Shown here piece after piece: positions 59,001 to 62,350 of a stretch of 64,000 bases of DNA (position 1 is the stretch's first letter; every line of letters begins with the position of its first letter). Source of the stretch: Branchiostoma floridae (Eukaryota; Chordata; Leptocardii; Amphioxiformes; Branchiostomatidae). The position numbers were made by a program, and so were the translations under genes. Location: positions 20,245,010-20,309,009 of the forward strand of contig NC_049993.1 of the NCBI RefSeq assembly GCF_000003815.2, in the 5' to 3' direction. The notes beneath the pieces were generated by a model. The model made no database searches and was not told the origin of the DNA. It worked only from the letters and a program-made list of their open reading frames with translations.

Positions 59001-62000
59001 GAGTGAGTGAGTGAGTGAGTGAGTGAGTGAGTGAGTGAGTGAGTTATAAAAACTGAGTGCACGGTTACGTGACTCCAAAGCCCATCGGTGTTGGTAGAAG
59101 TCATTCTGAATGAAATTAAACTGTTCATTTCTCACCTATCCACGTGTGCTGTCTACTTAATGTGGCGTCACAGAACAATGGATTCGCCATTCCTTGACAA
59201 AGACTGGGTATGTCCAATTTCCTGTGTTTATCTACCTACCTACCTACCTAGTCCCTCTATCTTCAGGTCGATGGAGGGGGGGGGGGCAAGATAGACCTTA
59301 CAGTTGGAAATTTCAGTTTACCTTCATTGAATACGTAATATGTGATGTTTTTACCGTGTCTGTCTTGAACTGCAGCCGGGCCTCACACTCAATCTTCATG
59401 CCGGAGAAGCGGTCGGATGATTGCGGGATGCCGGACTTCACCTCGCCCTCGTACTTGTACACGTATTCGCGACCCTGACCAAACACTGTATAGGAAAGTA
59501 TAACGTTACATATATAGTCCCAAACGTGGCTCAGCTTGTATCCCCCAGACGAACACACTGGATCAAGGAGGCAGTCTGGATCAGAAAATCAGCTCCACTC
59601 ATGAACAGAGACGAGGGGGATACAAGCTGAGCCACGCTTGGGACGGCATTCTTGCTGCTGCAGCGCCACCTACATCGGCTATAAGTAGCAGCAAGAATCA
59701 GACCCAGTCATTCTAACCCTGATGATGGTGTCTGACAGACATCGAAACGTTGGAAGTGAGTACAATTCTGGTTTTACATCGAGGAACCGTACTATATGAG
59801 TAATTTACTAATCTGATGAAACTATTTACGGATATAACGTTATATATTATACGTCGATGAAGGTTAGACATACAGGTGACAACATATGCCCAAAAGCATT
59901 TACTGACGAAAGACGTCTGACCGTTTCCAAAACTATATCCAGCTGACCGTTTCCAAAACCATATCCAGTTACTTCCATAACTGCTTTTTTGGCGTAACAC
60001 TAACCATTAGCCCTTGTCCTGCAAATATTTTTGTCAATTTGTCTACGTAGGTAAGTTTCTTTATAATGTATTCCAAATGCGAGACCACACCACTCATACA
60101 TAACTGTACTGTTATCGCTAATATTTTGTTGTTCTAAATGTAGTACTATTGTCTTTATGGCTATTGTTATTGCTTGCTATACATTGTTGTTGAGCAATGA
60201 ATTCATTAATTTAACTGGTTCAGCTTTGATCCCATGAAAAACAGACGTCTATAGCAAATAGGTCTTCAAATGACAATAAAACGCTTACCCTTGTCAGCAA
60301 GGTCTTCTGATCTTAGGGTCGCCTCTGTGGGGCAAGAAACATGTATCATTAGATATTGCTAAGTGACTCACCATGCAACATATGCAGTGATTCTTACGAT
60401 TATTGGCCAAGCACTATGTACAGTGTCACTGACGAAAGGTAGTGGATTCTGCCCGAAACGTCTGACCGATTTCAAAATCACATCCAGTTGCTTGAGAAGT
60501 TGCTATTAGGTATTGTCTATACTCGTGTTAGGCATACATAAGCGTGTTCATTACACGATAAACACAGTGATGAACCGGGTCGAGGGGGGGGGGGTACAAA
60601 TTAAGCCACGTTTGGAATAGTGTTCTCGCCGCAAAAGCGCCACCTATATCGGATACATATAGTGGAGAGAAGCAGAACTCCGGTTAGAAGCTCTGTGGAA
60701 GATGTCTGACAGACATCGAAACGTCAGCAGGTGAGAAAAACTGGTTGTGTAAAAGAAAACTCATTTGTCCTACACAGGCGTAGCCTGGACCCCGGTCTTG
60801 TCAATAGCTTTAGCCCGCTTCCTACGGTCGCTATCTAGTTTGGCAGCCTAGCGACTGTTGGCAGCGAGTTGAAATTATAAATCTGCCATAAGTGCAACTC
60901 GACCTCACGTGACACTTGCAATACTGTACAATTTGCTACTCTTCTTACGGAATGCCGACATGCGTACCCATGCCATGCCAAACCGTTCACTTTGATATCA
61001 CATAAAGTCAATATCATTATCATGGAGCGGCAATAGAGCATTCTGCGATTTGGGGGCTTATGTCTTCATATGACAACTGTTATATCCCAGATTGTCTTCT
61101 ATCCCAAAAGCGCTCCTGGGATAGCAGAACATTTGGGATAGGTTTGCATCCCAGATTGTCTTCTATCCTAAAAGCGCTTCTGATATCCAGAACACGTTGC
61201 AAGCGAGGAGCGCGTTCTGGATATCCTAAATGCGCTCCCTTTTATCTCTACTCTACCCAAATAAAAGTAAGAAAAAGTAAAAAAAGGTAAAATAAAGAAA
61301 ATGTCACCTGAAAAGCTGTAATAAAAGTAGCACGAGTTATAAACTTTTCTTAGGAATCTTAAAAATGAGTGTTGATGACATCATCATGTGTCAAAAGTTG
61401 TAAAATTCTGTTGTATCAACAATACCCGGCCGCACATAGAAAAAGGCAATCAGATATGTCAGGCTTCCCGCCTTCGCCCAAAGTCAGAAACACACACAAA
61501 CGCACACGTCAAAGCCAATTCTTCGCACCCTTGGGGTGAATAAATGATAATACGCCAAGAAGACATAAAGTCACTATTGACGACATAAAACCGTAAATTC
61601 TAGTTTGAATACTAATGCTTCCGTACAAAGCAAATAAGGCAATCAGAAATAGCAAACGCAGACACATGCAGACACGTCAAAGCCATCACTTGACTCACAT
61701 GATAATAGCACACTGTGATGTAAATGTGTGAAGCACAATAACATTGTAATTTGATAACATGGATGCCATCATCTGGGAAGGCCAAACCCCAAAATGTTGC
61801 CTTCATCATGAGATTTAAGTGTCAAGAAGACTCAACAAATGACTGAATACACAGAGTACTGTAAATGCATTTAAGTTCGTGGGGATTTAATTTCGCGGTA
61901 GCGGGAAAATGGACTTTTCGCGGTGGTTTTAATTTCGCGATAGCACCATGCACTGTAATATCTTACTGTTATGGAAAAATGTTCGCGGTGGCTTTAAATT

Positions 62001-62268
62001 CGCGGTGAAGTGGCCGCCGCGAAAACCGTCCACCGCGAACATTTCTGCATTTACAGTATACGTATGGTATACAGAACAACGAGTTTTTCATTTTGTGTTC
62101 TTTCTCGATTTACAGTATGGTTAAAAACGTTTTTTTTTAGGAACGGCCAAAAATTGATGCGCACGGATGTCATCCATATAATCAGGTCAACACATCCTAA
62201 TTACAGACAGGAAAGCGGTACTCACGCGTGAGGCAGACCCCCAGCAGGAGTATGAGTAACTTGTTCAT
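16071..62268 (-). CDS. vitellogenin, complete 38-exon gene (1941 residues)
   Basis: Exons 5' to 3': 62226-62268, 60289-60324, 59355-59485, 58373-58651, 57789-58040, 56942-57027, 55970-56144, 55100-55263, 53766-53934, 52466-52621, 51774-51986, 51157-51303, 50519-50713, 49177-49326, 48236-48395, 47470-47600, 46333-46515, 45167-45329, 43450-43544, 43059-43186, 42255-42360, 41157-41357, 40170-40331, 38640-38801, 37467-37673, 36880-37020, 36129-36256, 35295-35486, 32619-32730, 30896-30979, 25539-25746, 22333-22502, 21678-21841, 20689-20800, 19398-19577, 18614-18770, 17084-17274, 16071-16163. The total is 5826 nt with matching phases throughout. Yolk precursor lipoprotein: secreted, N-terminal lipid-transfer module, C-terminal VWD with GLCGN. 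Vitellogenin rather than apolipophorin fits its size (1.9 versus over 3 thousand residues) and Ser-rich tracts. The 3' splice of exon 16 and the 5' splice of exon 21 had alternatives; I took those keeping frame. Confidence 0.93.
16674..17060. mobile_element. possible MITE with AGCCTGGGTACC ends
   Basis: TAGTAGCCTGGGTACCACCTGGA at the left pairs with GGATGGTACCCAGGCCATG at the right as imperfect inverted repeats. Similar starts lie at 41508 (ACTAGCCTGGGTACC). It sits in the last vitellogenin intron, just before exon 37's donor. Confidence 0.45.
17275..17670 (-). repeat. two extra copies of exon 37's acceptor edge, with a tRNA-like SINE head between
   Basis: GTGATCATCATGTTACGCATCAC and GGCTGCTTCTTT recur at about 17440-17480, and a worn copy (GATATTATGCATCACCAACTG) at 17598-17640, copying exon 37's 5' edge at 17240-17274. 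A tRNA-like head (GGCTGAGTGGGTAGAGTG; GAGTTTGATTCC) lies at about 17345-17410. Confidence 0.75.
17740..18613 (-). repeat. array of about eight decayed copies of the exon 36 donor edge
   Basis: The exon end with its donor (plus-strand motif GACTTACCCTCCCC, then CACTGGCTGCTGGGGATCAG, CCAAACTCCTT and GGGAGACTTGTAGA) recurs near 17790, 17905, 17995, 18080, 18178, 18275, 18372 and 18495. The real junction is at 18613/18614. Copies at 18178 and 18495 are nearly intact; those near 17790-18080 are strongly diverged. Confidence 0.88.
18771..19397. other. vitellogenin intron 35 with an unclassified tandem motif
   Basis: CTTAAACTGCCAGAGTTTCAG near 18845 recurs at 30030 (TTAAACTGCCAGAGTTTCAG). Further on, a GTTGGG..GGTTCTGGGTTTGAGTCC block at 19195-19232 looks like a degenerate tRNA-type SINE head. 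The repeated GTGTGCTACGCCATAAAGCAG lies at 19260 and 19322. Confidence 0.4.
19617..19909. mobile_element. 293-bp hAT-like non-autonomous element
   Basis: It begins CAGGGCTCGAAATAC and ends with the perfect 15-bp inverted complement GTATTTCGAGCCCTG. CAACT flanks both sides (19612-19616 and 19910-19914). Terminal CAGGG is typical of hAT, and the 5-bp duplication would fit the hAT group with short target duplications. Internal TACCTGCACC repeats are present. Lies 38 bp upstream of exon 35's acceptor. Confidence 0.75.
19920..20688. other. intron 34 remainder
   Basis: AT-rich DNA with AATAAA near 20105 after GGCACGAATTTGCAATAAAAC, a phrase repeated at 32037 and 45703, which suggests a retroposon 3' end. 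Nothing coding. Confidence 0.45.
20801..21160. other. intron 33 sequence with possible retroposed fragment
   Basis: A T-rich start CTTTTTTTATTGACAATG near 20840 and a GATGATGAT tract at 21048-21060 suggest an inserted fragment. No domain is recognisable. Confidence 0.35.
21168..21665. mobile_element. foldback element with cloverleaf-like nested inverted repeats
   Basis: An outer stem pairs CAGCAGCCTCCACCAGG at 21168 through GAGTCAATAGTACGC with its near-complement ending at 21665 (about 75 bp, few mismatches). Inside are two separate hairpins: 21248-21390 (arms GGCCGGCCGGAAAAAAACC) and 21397-21587 (arms CCCCCCTCACATTAGGCGCG). The outer ends resemble 44486-44672. It ends 12 bp before exon 33's donor. 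Confidence 0.75.
21945..22160. repeat. (TC)n microsatellite
   Basis: Nearly pure CT repeats at 22010-22067 with interrupted CTCTGT units on both sides and a short (TA)n at 22151-22165. Confidence 0.95.
22060..22332 (-). repeat. two extra copies of the exon 32 donor edge
   Basis: ACGAACCTTGACAGTTTTCTC, GGTTTGTTCACGAGGACCAT at 22218-22262 and a shorter block GGCTTGTTGATGAGGACCAT at 22069-22088 copy the real exon end at 22331-22385. The intervening CTTGCTTCAGTCCTTTGTAA is also repeated. Confidence 0.85.
22640..22770 (+). repeat. dispersed repeat, copy 1 (inverted partner at 38404-38532)
   Basis: GGTGAAGGAGGGGTGTGCA, CTCCACCCTCTCGTCTACTG, CAGGGACAGAACTG and CAGCAGATGCAGGTTT match the reverse complement of 38404-38532 at roughly nine bases in ten. 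Confidence 0.75.
22771..23990. other. intron 31 stretch with nothing recognised
   Basis: No open frame of interest. A short hairpin-like purine/pyrimidine segment with ACCGAACCGAACCG occurs at 23025-23042. Confidence 0.4.
23990..24830. repeat. tandem array, about 3.5 copies of a 256-264 bp unit
   Basis: TGCATCATCGTC at 24175, 24439 and 24695, with CAACGGGAACATGCAGATA, GCGAACGCGCGT, CGCATCTGCTTG and CACCGNAAGATGAAC blocks in each unit. A truncated first unit begins near 23998. Not coding. Confidence 0.85.
24860..25538 (-). repeat. 111-bp array of six extra copies of the exon 31 donor edge
   Basis: TGTACATGTACTTAGTAG with the GTCCAT.GCCTGTTCGGC exon sequence recurs at 24871, 25001, 25112, 25223, 25334 and 25443; the real junction copy is at 25542. 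Five carry the intact donor ACTCACGTG (minus strand CACGTGAGT). The outermost copy at 24871 lacks it but extends further into the exon (GGGAACCACAGTGGCACCCA). Confidence 0.92.
25780..26110. repeat. possible retroposed repeat with a match at 42775-42846
   Basis: After a T-run, GACGAGGACAAAGTG and CAACTTATATTAACGCCGCC match GACGAGGACAATGTG and AACTTATATTAACAGCGCC at 42790-42842. Confidence 0.5.
26495..26800 (+). mobile_element. tRNA-like SINE-type repeat
   Basis: GTTGTGGGTTCGAATCCC at 26519-26536 has box B form and is followed by AACCCAACATTGTGCCC. The distal part (GAGCGGAGCCACATGTCG, AGTGTAACTGGATCAAACC) matches parts of 47000-47105 and 51330-51410. Confidence 0.5.
27376..27408. repeat. (CTTT)n microsatellite inside the Harbinger-like element
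   Basis: Eight perfect TTTC units. Confidence 0.9.
27545..28130. repeat. 163-bp tandem array, four copies
   Basis: GGCCCCTGTACCCTGGTATTA recurs at 27585, 27748, 27911 and (varied) 28073. Each is followed by GAGCTGAAATTTGACAGAGA, CATATAAATTCAATAACAC and GACCAATTTTTGACCAAAA. Open frames across it are by-products. Confidence 0.92.
28150..29430. repeat. large imperfect direct duplication in the Harbinger-like element
   Basis: Segments 28105-28685 and 28705-29425 share, in order, GGTATAGATAGGCAT, CCAATCAGCGAAGAGGA, GGCTAATTAATATTCATAAG, GCATTTTAGACTATT and GACTNTTGTTGACGGTCT, with local differences and GC-rich inserts in the second copy. Confidence 0.8.
29431..30770. other. right part of the Harbinger-like element, nothing coding
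   Basis: AT-rich DNA. An 18-bp-armed hairpin GAAAATTGTTAATGACATTA..CAACAATTTTC lies at 30370-30413. Confidence 0.4.
31198..31280. repeat. dispersed repeat shared with 52857-52937
   Basis: CCAATTTTTGTGTTGGATAT, CTAGTTCAA and TTCTACCAACA are shared in the same order. Confidence 0.65.
31285..31435. mobile_element. MITE of the CTCCAAGCAGA family, copy 1
   Basis: Inverted arms GCAGATC.TACGGTA.CAT and CAGAGGAGTGA.GC enclose a short loop. The right terminus read outward-in is CTCCAAGCAGATCTTACGG, like 35081, 54774 and 62641. Confidence 0.65.
31900..32600 (+). mobile_element. non-LTR retrotransposon 3' ends, including a (CAAA)n-tailed copy beside exon 29
   Basis: At 31950-32075 a 3' end reads GGGCATGAATATGCAATAAAG plus (ATT)n. 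At about 32340-32600 another reads GTCTGACCCTTGCCTCTTCCC, TGACCTCAATAAAAAGCGGCC and TTTCATGAATAAATGAAGG with an ACAAACAAACC tail. The latter matches 50400-50518. The tail stops 20 bp before exon 29's donor. Confidence 0.6.
32731..34550 (-). repeat. roughly 91-bp array of about twenty copies of the exon 29 acceptor edge
   Basis: The real exon start (plus strand CGGTCCTTCAGACACTGCCTGTAAGGG) is followed by repeated GACACTGCCTGTAGGG units near 32822, 32910, 32996, 33088, 33176, 33265, 33354, 33446, 33538, 33627, 33720, 33805, 33898, 33989, 34082, 34166, 34259, 34353, 34446 and 34532. Between them lie GGTTTACATGGTGAATATGT and GTTTTAGGGCTCCTG. Most units keep the acceptor CAG with its pyrimidine-poor tract and the first exon bases. 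Exon sequence in most units is changed after GCAGTGTCTG. It produces a stop-free frame of 432 codons on the - strand and 271 on +. Confidence 0.95.
34551..34860. other. intron 28 stretch with nothing recognised
   Basis: AT-rich DNA between the exon-29-edge array and the next dispersed repeat. No coding or terminal-repeat signal. Confidence 0.45.
34870..35030 (+). repeat. dispersed repeat of the 'ctcgccgcaaaagtgccacct' family
   Basis: GGGGTACAAGCTCAGCCATGTTTGGGATAG, GTTCTCGCCGCAAAAG, GCCACCTAC, GGCTACATATAGC and GATGTCTGACAGACA are shared with 59600-59760 and 60570-60770. Confidence 0.75.
35081..35283. mobile_element. MITE of the CTCCAAGCAGA family, copy 2
   Basis: Arms CTCCAAGCAGAGGTTAGG, CTCCGGCTG, TTAACGTT and ATCGGNCTNTCTATTTTGT pair across a short loop for roughly 80 bp. 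It lies 12 bp from exon 28's donor. Confidence 0.85.
35630..35705 (-). repeat. extra copy of the exon 28 acceptor edge
   Basis: GGCCACGGAAACAGGGAACTG and GAAAACACGTTTTTG copy 35468-35515, including the acceptor (minus CAGTTCCC). Confidence 0.7.
35785..36128 (-). repeat. two extra copies of the exon 27 donor edge, unit 165-169 bp
   Basis: GTACGTGAGGGATTTAGTGA and GGAGTCCAGGTACAGTTCC recur at 35791 and 35960; the real junction is at 36125-36129. The spacer TATATAGTTATAAACANTGTG is shared too. Confidence 0.92.
36446..36840. other. intron 26 stretch with nothing recognised
   Basis: No coding signal and no clear repeat ends in this T/G-rich stretch. Confidence 0.45.
37090..37433. repeat. partial copies of two dispersed repeats
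   Basis: 37105-37215 (ACTGTAGCAGCATCTCT, GACCCAACAGGCGAAGCAGGGGTTACGA) matches 40010-40140. 37240-37433 (inverted) matches the MITE at 44110-44418, ending GGCGGGTTGTGCCC followed by TTA. Confidence 0.7.
37674..38165 (-). repeat. 142-bp array, three extra copies of the exon 25 acceptor edge plus (CAAA)n
   Basis: CAACCTGGTAAACAAACAAAC recurs at 37670 (real), 37813, 37955 and 38097, each preceded by CGGGTACTTTCTCTCCCTGG and CGGCGACGGGGGTC. Copies keep acceptor and the first 34 codons nearly unchanged, then diverge at a GACTCTGCAGACACGGCGG junction and meet a stop. Confidence 0.95.
38340..38532 (-). repeat. dispersed repeat related to 22640-22770 and 44845-44910
   Basis: One end matches 22640-22770 and the other (GGAGGAACCCCTTACATCCTTGGTC) matches 44850-44910 in reverse, so the three may be parts of one longer element. 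Confidence 0.65.
38940..39015 (-). pseudogene. non-LTR retrotransposon reverse transcriptase, last codons
   Basis: The - strand reads [20 protein letters not shown] then DARK and a stop. GRPxRRWxDDV is the usual C-terminal phrase of LINE polymerases. Confidence 0.65.
39015..40000. repeat. intron 23 with dispersed repeat copy 2
   Basis: 39472-39645 is the inverted partner of 770-962 (shared AACATATACTGGTGTGTC in reverse). The remainder is AT-rich with a short (CA)n near 39870. No coding signal. Confidence 0.55.
40005..40145. repeat. dispersed repeat matching 37105-37215
   Basis: ACTGTAACAGCATCTCTAC, GACCCAATAGACGAAGCAGG and GGTTACGA are shared. Confidence 0.65.
40410..40570 (-). pseudogene. 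non-LTR retrotransposon reverse transcriptase C-terminal fragment
   Basis: The - strand reads [19 protein letters not shown] then [17 protein letters not shown], an intact stretch of about 50 codons typical of LINE polymerase ends. Confidence 0.7.
40590..41130. repeat. intron 22: two tandem AATAAA-tailed repeat copies
   Basis: GATAGTGACTGCCCATGCACCAACCCGTG..TTTTTTACAATAAAGG (40836-40890) is repeated as GCATAGTGGCTGCCTATGTACCAAGCTGTG..TTTCAATAAAGG (41061-41112), with upstream AATAGCTCCCGT.TTTGCTCA also doubled. The period is about 225 bp. Confidence 0.7.
41540..41988. mobile_element. hAT-like element with TAGGGCTGGGTA ends
   Basis: Left TAGGGCTGGGTATCGGTAC and right GTACCGGTACCCACCCCTA are imperfect inverted repeats, with further internal complementarity (GGACCGGTCC; GGACCTGAACC). 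Flanks CTCGGTAG and CTCGCCTG are only partly alike. Confidence 0.6.
42027..42238. mobile_element. 212-bp MITE abutting exon 21's donor
   Basis: Arms CATAATTCC.CCAGGT.CCATTATA and CCGCCACCTCAAAAAACGTT pair at both ends (about 58 bp). The right end lies 16 bp from exon 21. Confidence 0.85.
42538..42668. mobile_element. 131-bp palindromic MITE
   Basis: TAGGAGAATTCTTGTACAC at the left is matched by its complement GTGTACAAGAATTCTCCTA at the right, and inner arms TTACTTGCTTACG.CTCGGTGTCT also pair. Confidence 0.85.
42770..43036 (-). mobile_element. tRNA-derived SINE
   Basis: On the - strand GTGGCGTAACTGGTAGGG (box A) and CTGAGTTCGATCCCC (box B) precede GGGAAAGGCACTTTACACGACC. A TATATATATAAAA insert separates the two boxes. 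It ends 23 bp before exon 20's donor. Confidence 0.75.
43600..44030. other. intron 18 stretch with nothing recognised
   Basis: AT-rich DNA without coding signal or clear repeat ends. Confidence 0.4.
44110..44418. mobile_element. 309-bp Harbinger-type MITE
   Basis: GGGCACAACCCGCCGTACGT at the left and its complement (one or two differences) at the right, flanked on both sides by TAA (44107-44109, 44419-44421). The 3-bp TWA duplication fits Harbinger. A truncated relative lies at 37240-37433. Confidence 0.82.
44486..44672. mobile_element. foldback MITE related to 21168-21665
   Basis: CTCCACCAGGCTCCACAGG pairs with CCTGTGGAGCCTGGTAGAG. Inner arms TTGGACAAACA.GTAACATG and CAGACGAGTTAGCTG pair too. 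CCACCAGG and AAATTGGACAAA are shared with the element at 21168. Confidence 0.8.
44738..45151 (-). mobile_element. tRNA-derived SINE with poly-A tail
   Basis: On the - strand a tRNA-like head (GTGGCACGATCGGGAGCGCG; GGTTCAAATCC) is followed by CCCTTGGGAAAGGCACTTTAC and a long body, ending in 22 or so A (the T-run at 44738-44759). It is the most complete SINE here, about 410 bp, 16 bp from exon 18's donor. Confidence 0.85.
45338..45618. other. homopolymer-rich stretch, probably poor-quality sequence
   Basis: A run of 22 G is followed by about 260 bases in which nearly every base is stretched into runs of 3-9 (CCCCAAAAAATTTTTCC style). Such texture is unlike any neighbour and is typical of read slippage after a homopolymer. 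It begins 8 bases from exon 18's acceptor, but the exon itself reads cleanly. Confidence 0.75.
45640..46320. other. intron 17 remainder
   Basis: Contains GGGCACGAACTTTCAAATAAAC (a retroposon-end phrase also near 20090 and 32037) and, at 45795-45885, CATCGACGTTTCGGTGACCAGC..CCTCGGGGCAGTTCTGAC of unclear class. GGGCCCGGCCGGG/CCCGGCCGGGCCC at 46150 and 46291 form an inverted pair. Confidence 0.4.
46865..47110 (-). mobile_element. non-LTR-like repeat with a short coding remnant
   Basis: On the - strand [19 protein letters not shown] can be read near 46960-46890, preceded by a Cys pair (CLICSRCD). Upstream segments match 26670-26770 and 51325-51445 (AGCATRTTAAA..; GTGARTGGTTCAAA). Confidence 0.5.
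47440..47469. repeat. (CAAA)n tract at the exon 16 donor
   Basis: ACAAACAAACAAATAAACAAACACACC runs directly into the donor (minus GTGTGTTTGTTTATTTG). Confidence 0.9.
47700..48235. repeat. (GGAT)n and (GAGT)n microsatellites in intron 15
   Basis: About 25 GGAT units at 47768-47883, then GAGTGAGTG-rich sequence at 48050-48205. Long Thr-His-Ser open frames on the - strand come from the latter. Confidence 0.95.
48660..48800. repeat. dispersed repeat of the 'gaaacgtctgaccg' family
   Basis: GCCAAAAAGCAGTTACTCAAG, GATTTTGGAAACGGTCAGACGTTTC and CATCAGTGACAC. Shorter relatives lie at 40600, 43370, 59880-60000 and 60425-60510. On the - strand it reads [11 protein letters not shown]. Confidence 0.75.
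48840..49176 (-). repeat. about 110-bp array, three extra copies of the exon 14 donor edge plus (CAAA)n
   Basis: ACCTGG.TGGAGGT.TCCCTCTGGGTG and CTGGGCGAGCAGCTC recur at 48855, 48960 and 49070; the real junction is at 49176. Each copy is followed by ACAAACAAACAAA-type sequence and keeps the donor position. Confidence 0.93.
49500..49665. mobile_element. possible short inverted-repeat element
   Basis: GATGCCAGACCCCGG and GTCTGGCATTCTGAC form imperfect inverted ends. Confidence 0.35.
49964..50518 (+). pseudogene. non-LTR retrotransposon 3' fragment, reverse transcriptase C-terminus plus 3' UTR and (CAAA)n tail
   Basis: An open frame to 50362 reads [39 protein letters not shown] and [20 protein letters not shown], a typical LINE polymerase C-terminal region. 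A 3' UTR (GTCTGACCCTTACCTCCCTC, CTCATGAATAAATAATGG) and ACAAACAAACAAATAAAC tail follow. The tail touches exon 13's donor at 50518. The 5' part is missing (usual 5' truncation). Confidence 0.8.
50770..51156. other. intron 12, nothing recognised
   Basis: No coding signal or clear terminal repeats. Confidence 0.45.
51310..51450 (-). repeat. dispersed repeat matching parts of 46980-47105 and 26670-26770
   Basis: GAGCAGAGCCACATCTCGAGCATGTTAAA, then AAGGATCCTTCCGG and GTGAGTGGTTCAAAACCTT. Confidence 0.6.
52000..52465. other. intron 10, nothing recognised
   Basis: AT-rich, no repeats or coding signal seen. Confidence 0.4.
52770..52940. repeat. dispersed repeats shared with 31198-31280 and 59110-59215
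   Basis: TTCATTCCTTGACAAAGACTTG matches CCATTCCTTGACAAAGACTGG at 59188; CCAATTTTTGTGTTGGATATTAC matches 31200. Confidence 0.6.
53297..53746 (+). pseudogene. non-LTR retrotransposon reverse transcriptase C-terminal fragment
   Basis: A 149-codon frame contains [50 protein letters not shown] and [14 protein letters not shown], characteristic of LINE polymerase C-termini and of a different family from 49964-50362. It lacks the catalytic part and ends 20 bp from exon 9's donor. Confidence 0.8.
53990..54770. repeat. intron 8 with retroposon 3' ends
   Basis: TGTTGTAATAAAAAGGGGAATGT near 54198, and GACCTGTACTTAGCTCGGTTGGG followed by CAATAAAGGTCTTCATTCATT at 54417-54473, look like LINE or SINE 3' ends with an (ATTC)n tail. 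Confidence 0.45.
54774..55091. mobile_element. MITE of the CTCCAAGCAGA family, copy 3
   Basis: CTCTCCAAACAGAGGTTGAG, then GTAGTAGTCGGAAA and CTTACCTCTGCCTCAA, pair with the right arm (about 85 bp). The unpaired middle is about 150 bp. It lies about 9 bp from exon 8's donor. Confidence 0.85.
55567..55666. other. assembly gap of exactly 100 N
   Basis: Placeholder gap inside vitellogenin intron 7. It does not touch coding sequence in the model. Confidence 0.98.
56160..56245. repeat. (TGAA)n microsatellite
   Basis: About 20 units of GAAT/TGAA just upstream of exon 7's acceptor. Confidence 0.95.
56246..56812. repeat. 11-bp minisatellite with higher-order duplication
   Basis: About 50 copies of GAGAGATCATT / GAGAGACTATT alternate in a non-random order. 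A block starting AGATCAACGAGAGACTGTTG (56261) is repeated nearly exactly from 56483, about 220 bp on, so a second round of duplication acted on the array. Confidence 0.93.
57090..57415. mobile_element. possible hAT-like element with CAGGGTTG ends
   Basis: CAGGGTTGAACAAGTCC at the left; the right end, reversed, reads CAGGGTTGGGCAATTT. GGGCAAGT motifs recur inside. No convincing target duplication. Confidence 0.45.
57500..57725. repeat. tandem duplication of about 110 bp
   Basis: GAGCGA.GTAATT..AA, ATTCACCGG.GTG and GACCTAGGCGGGCG.GA..CA.CCCAGCACC.A.AG occur twice in the same order. Confidence 0.75.
58680..59050. repeat. (GAGT)n microsatellite in intron 3
   Basis: GAGT units from about 58856 to 59043 with two (GGGT) interruptions, themselves about 70 bp apart, suggesting block duplication. 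Thr-His-Ser frames on the - strand are artefacts. Confidence 0.95.
59515..60510. repeat. dispersed repeats in intron 2
   Basis: 59600-59760 belongs to the GGGATACAAGCTGAGCCACG / TGTCTGACAGACATCGAAACG family. 59880-60000 and 60425-60510 belong to the ACGTCTGACCG..TTCAAAA..ATATCCAGTT family. Confidence 0.65.
60565..60775 (+). repeat. dispersed repeat of the 'ctcgccgcaaaagcgccacct' family
   Basis: Carries GTTCTCGCCGCAAAAGCGCC, GGATACATATAGT, GATGTCTGACAGACATCG and ACTGGTTGTGTAAAAGAAAACTC, the last also at 35040. Confidence 0.75.
60780..61855. other. vitellogenin intron 1 stretch
   Basis: Two tandem blocks with CCCAGATTGTCTTCTATCC and AAAAGCGCT lie at 61087-61200. Repeated AATAGCAAACGCAGACAC..CACACGTCAAAGCC elements lie at about 61490-61685. 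Nothing coding. Confidence 0.45.
61858..62062. mobile_element. palindromic MITE with ACTGTAAATGCA ends
   Basis: ACTGTAAATGCATTTAAGTTCG at the left pairs with CGAACATTTCTGCATTTACAGT at the right. TTTCGCGGTGG..TTAATTTCGCG motifs fill the inside. Similar TTCGCGG-rich MITEs are common in invertebrates (recalled, not checked). It lies in intron 1, about 165 bp from exon 1. Confidence 0.8.
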
Positions 62269-62343
62269 CTTGTCTCGCACACAACAGATCCGTCAGCGGT
62301 GAGTTGGTGGAGTGGATAGAGCGGCTGAGATTGCGGATGGGCC

Positions 62344-62350
62344 TTTTATA
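62344..62350 (-). promoter_or_regulatory. TATA box of vitellogenin
   Basis: The - strand reads TATAAAAGG, 76 bases before the ATG at 62268. A start site near 62315 would leave a 5' UTR of about 45 nt. No complete palindromic hormone response element was found upstream by eye. Confidence 0.65.

Larger units (their letters stand above)
55970..62268 (-). other. vitellogenin signal peptide and N-terminal beta-barrel (exons 1-7)
   Basis: Exon 1 codes [14 protein letters not shown], a hydrophobic signal peptide likely cut after Ala16 (TQA). Residues 28-45 read [16 protein letters not shown], the typical opening of the vitellogenin N-terminal domain. Exons 4-5 (residues about 71-247) contain [14 protein letters not shown] and a Ser-rich linker with [25 protein letters not shown] and REESEE. 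Insect vitellogenins also carry poly-Ser tracts in this domain. Exon 7 begins [19 protein letters not shown], matching the C.T.Y pattern of the barrel. Confidence 0.85.

Noticed and set aside
58805-59135. Thr-His-Ser-Leu repeat open frames on the - strand
   Set aside because: Translation of a (GAGT)n microsatellite. The same applies to 48019-48383.
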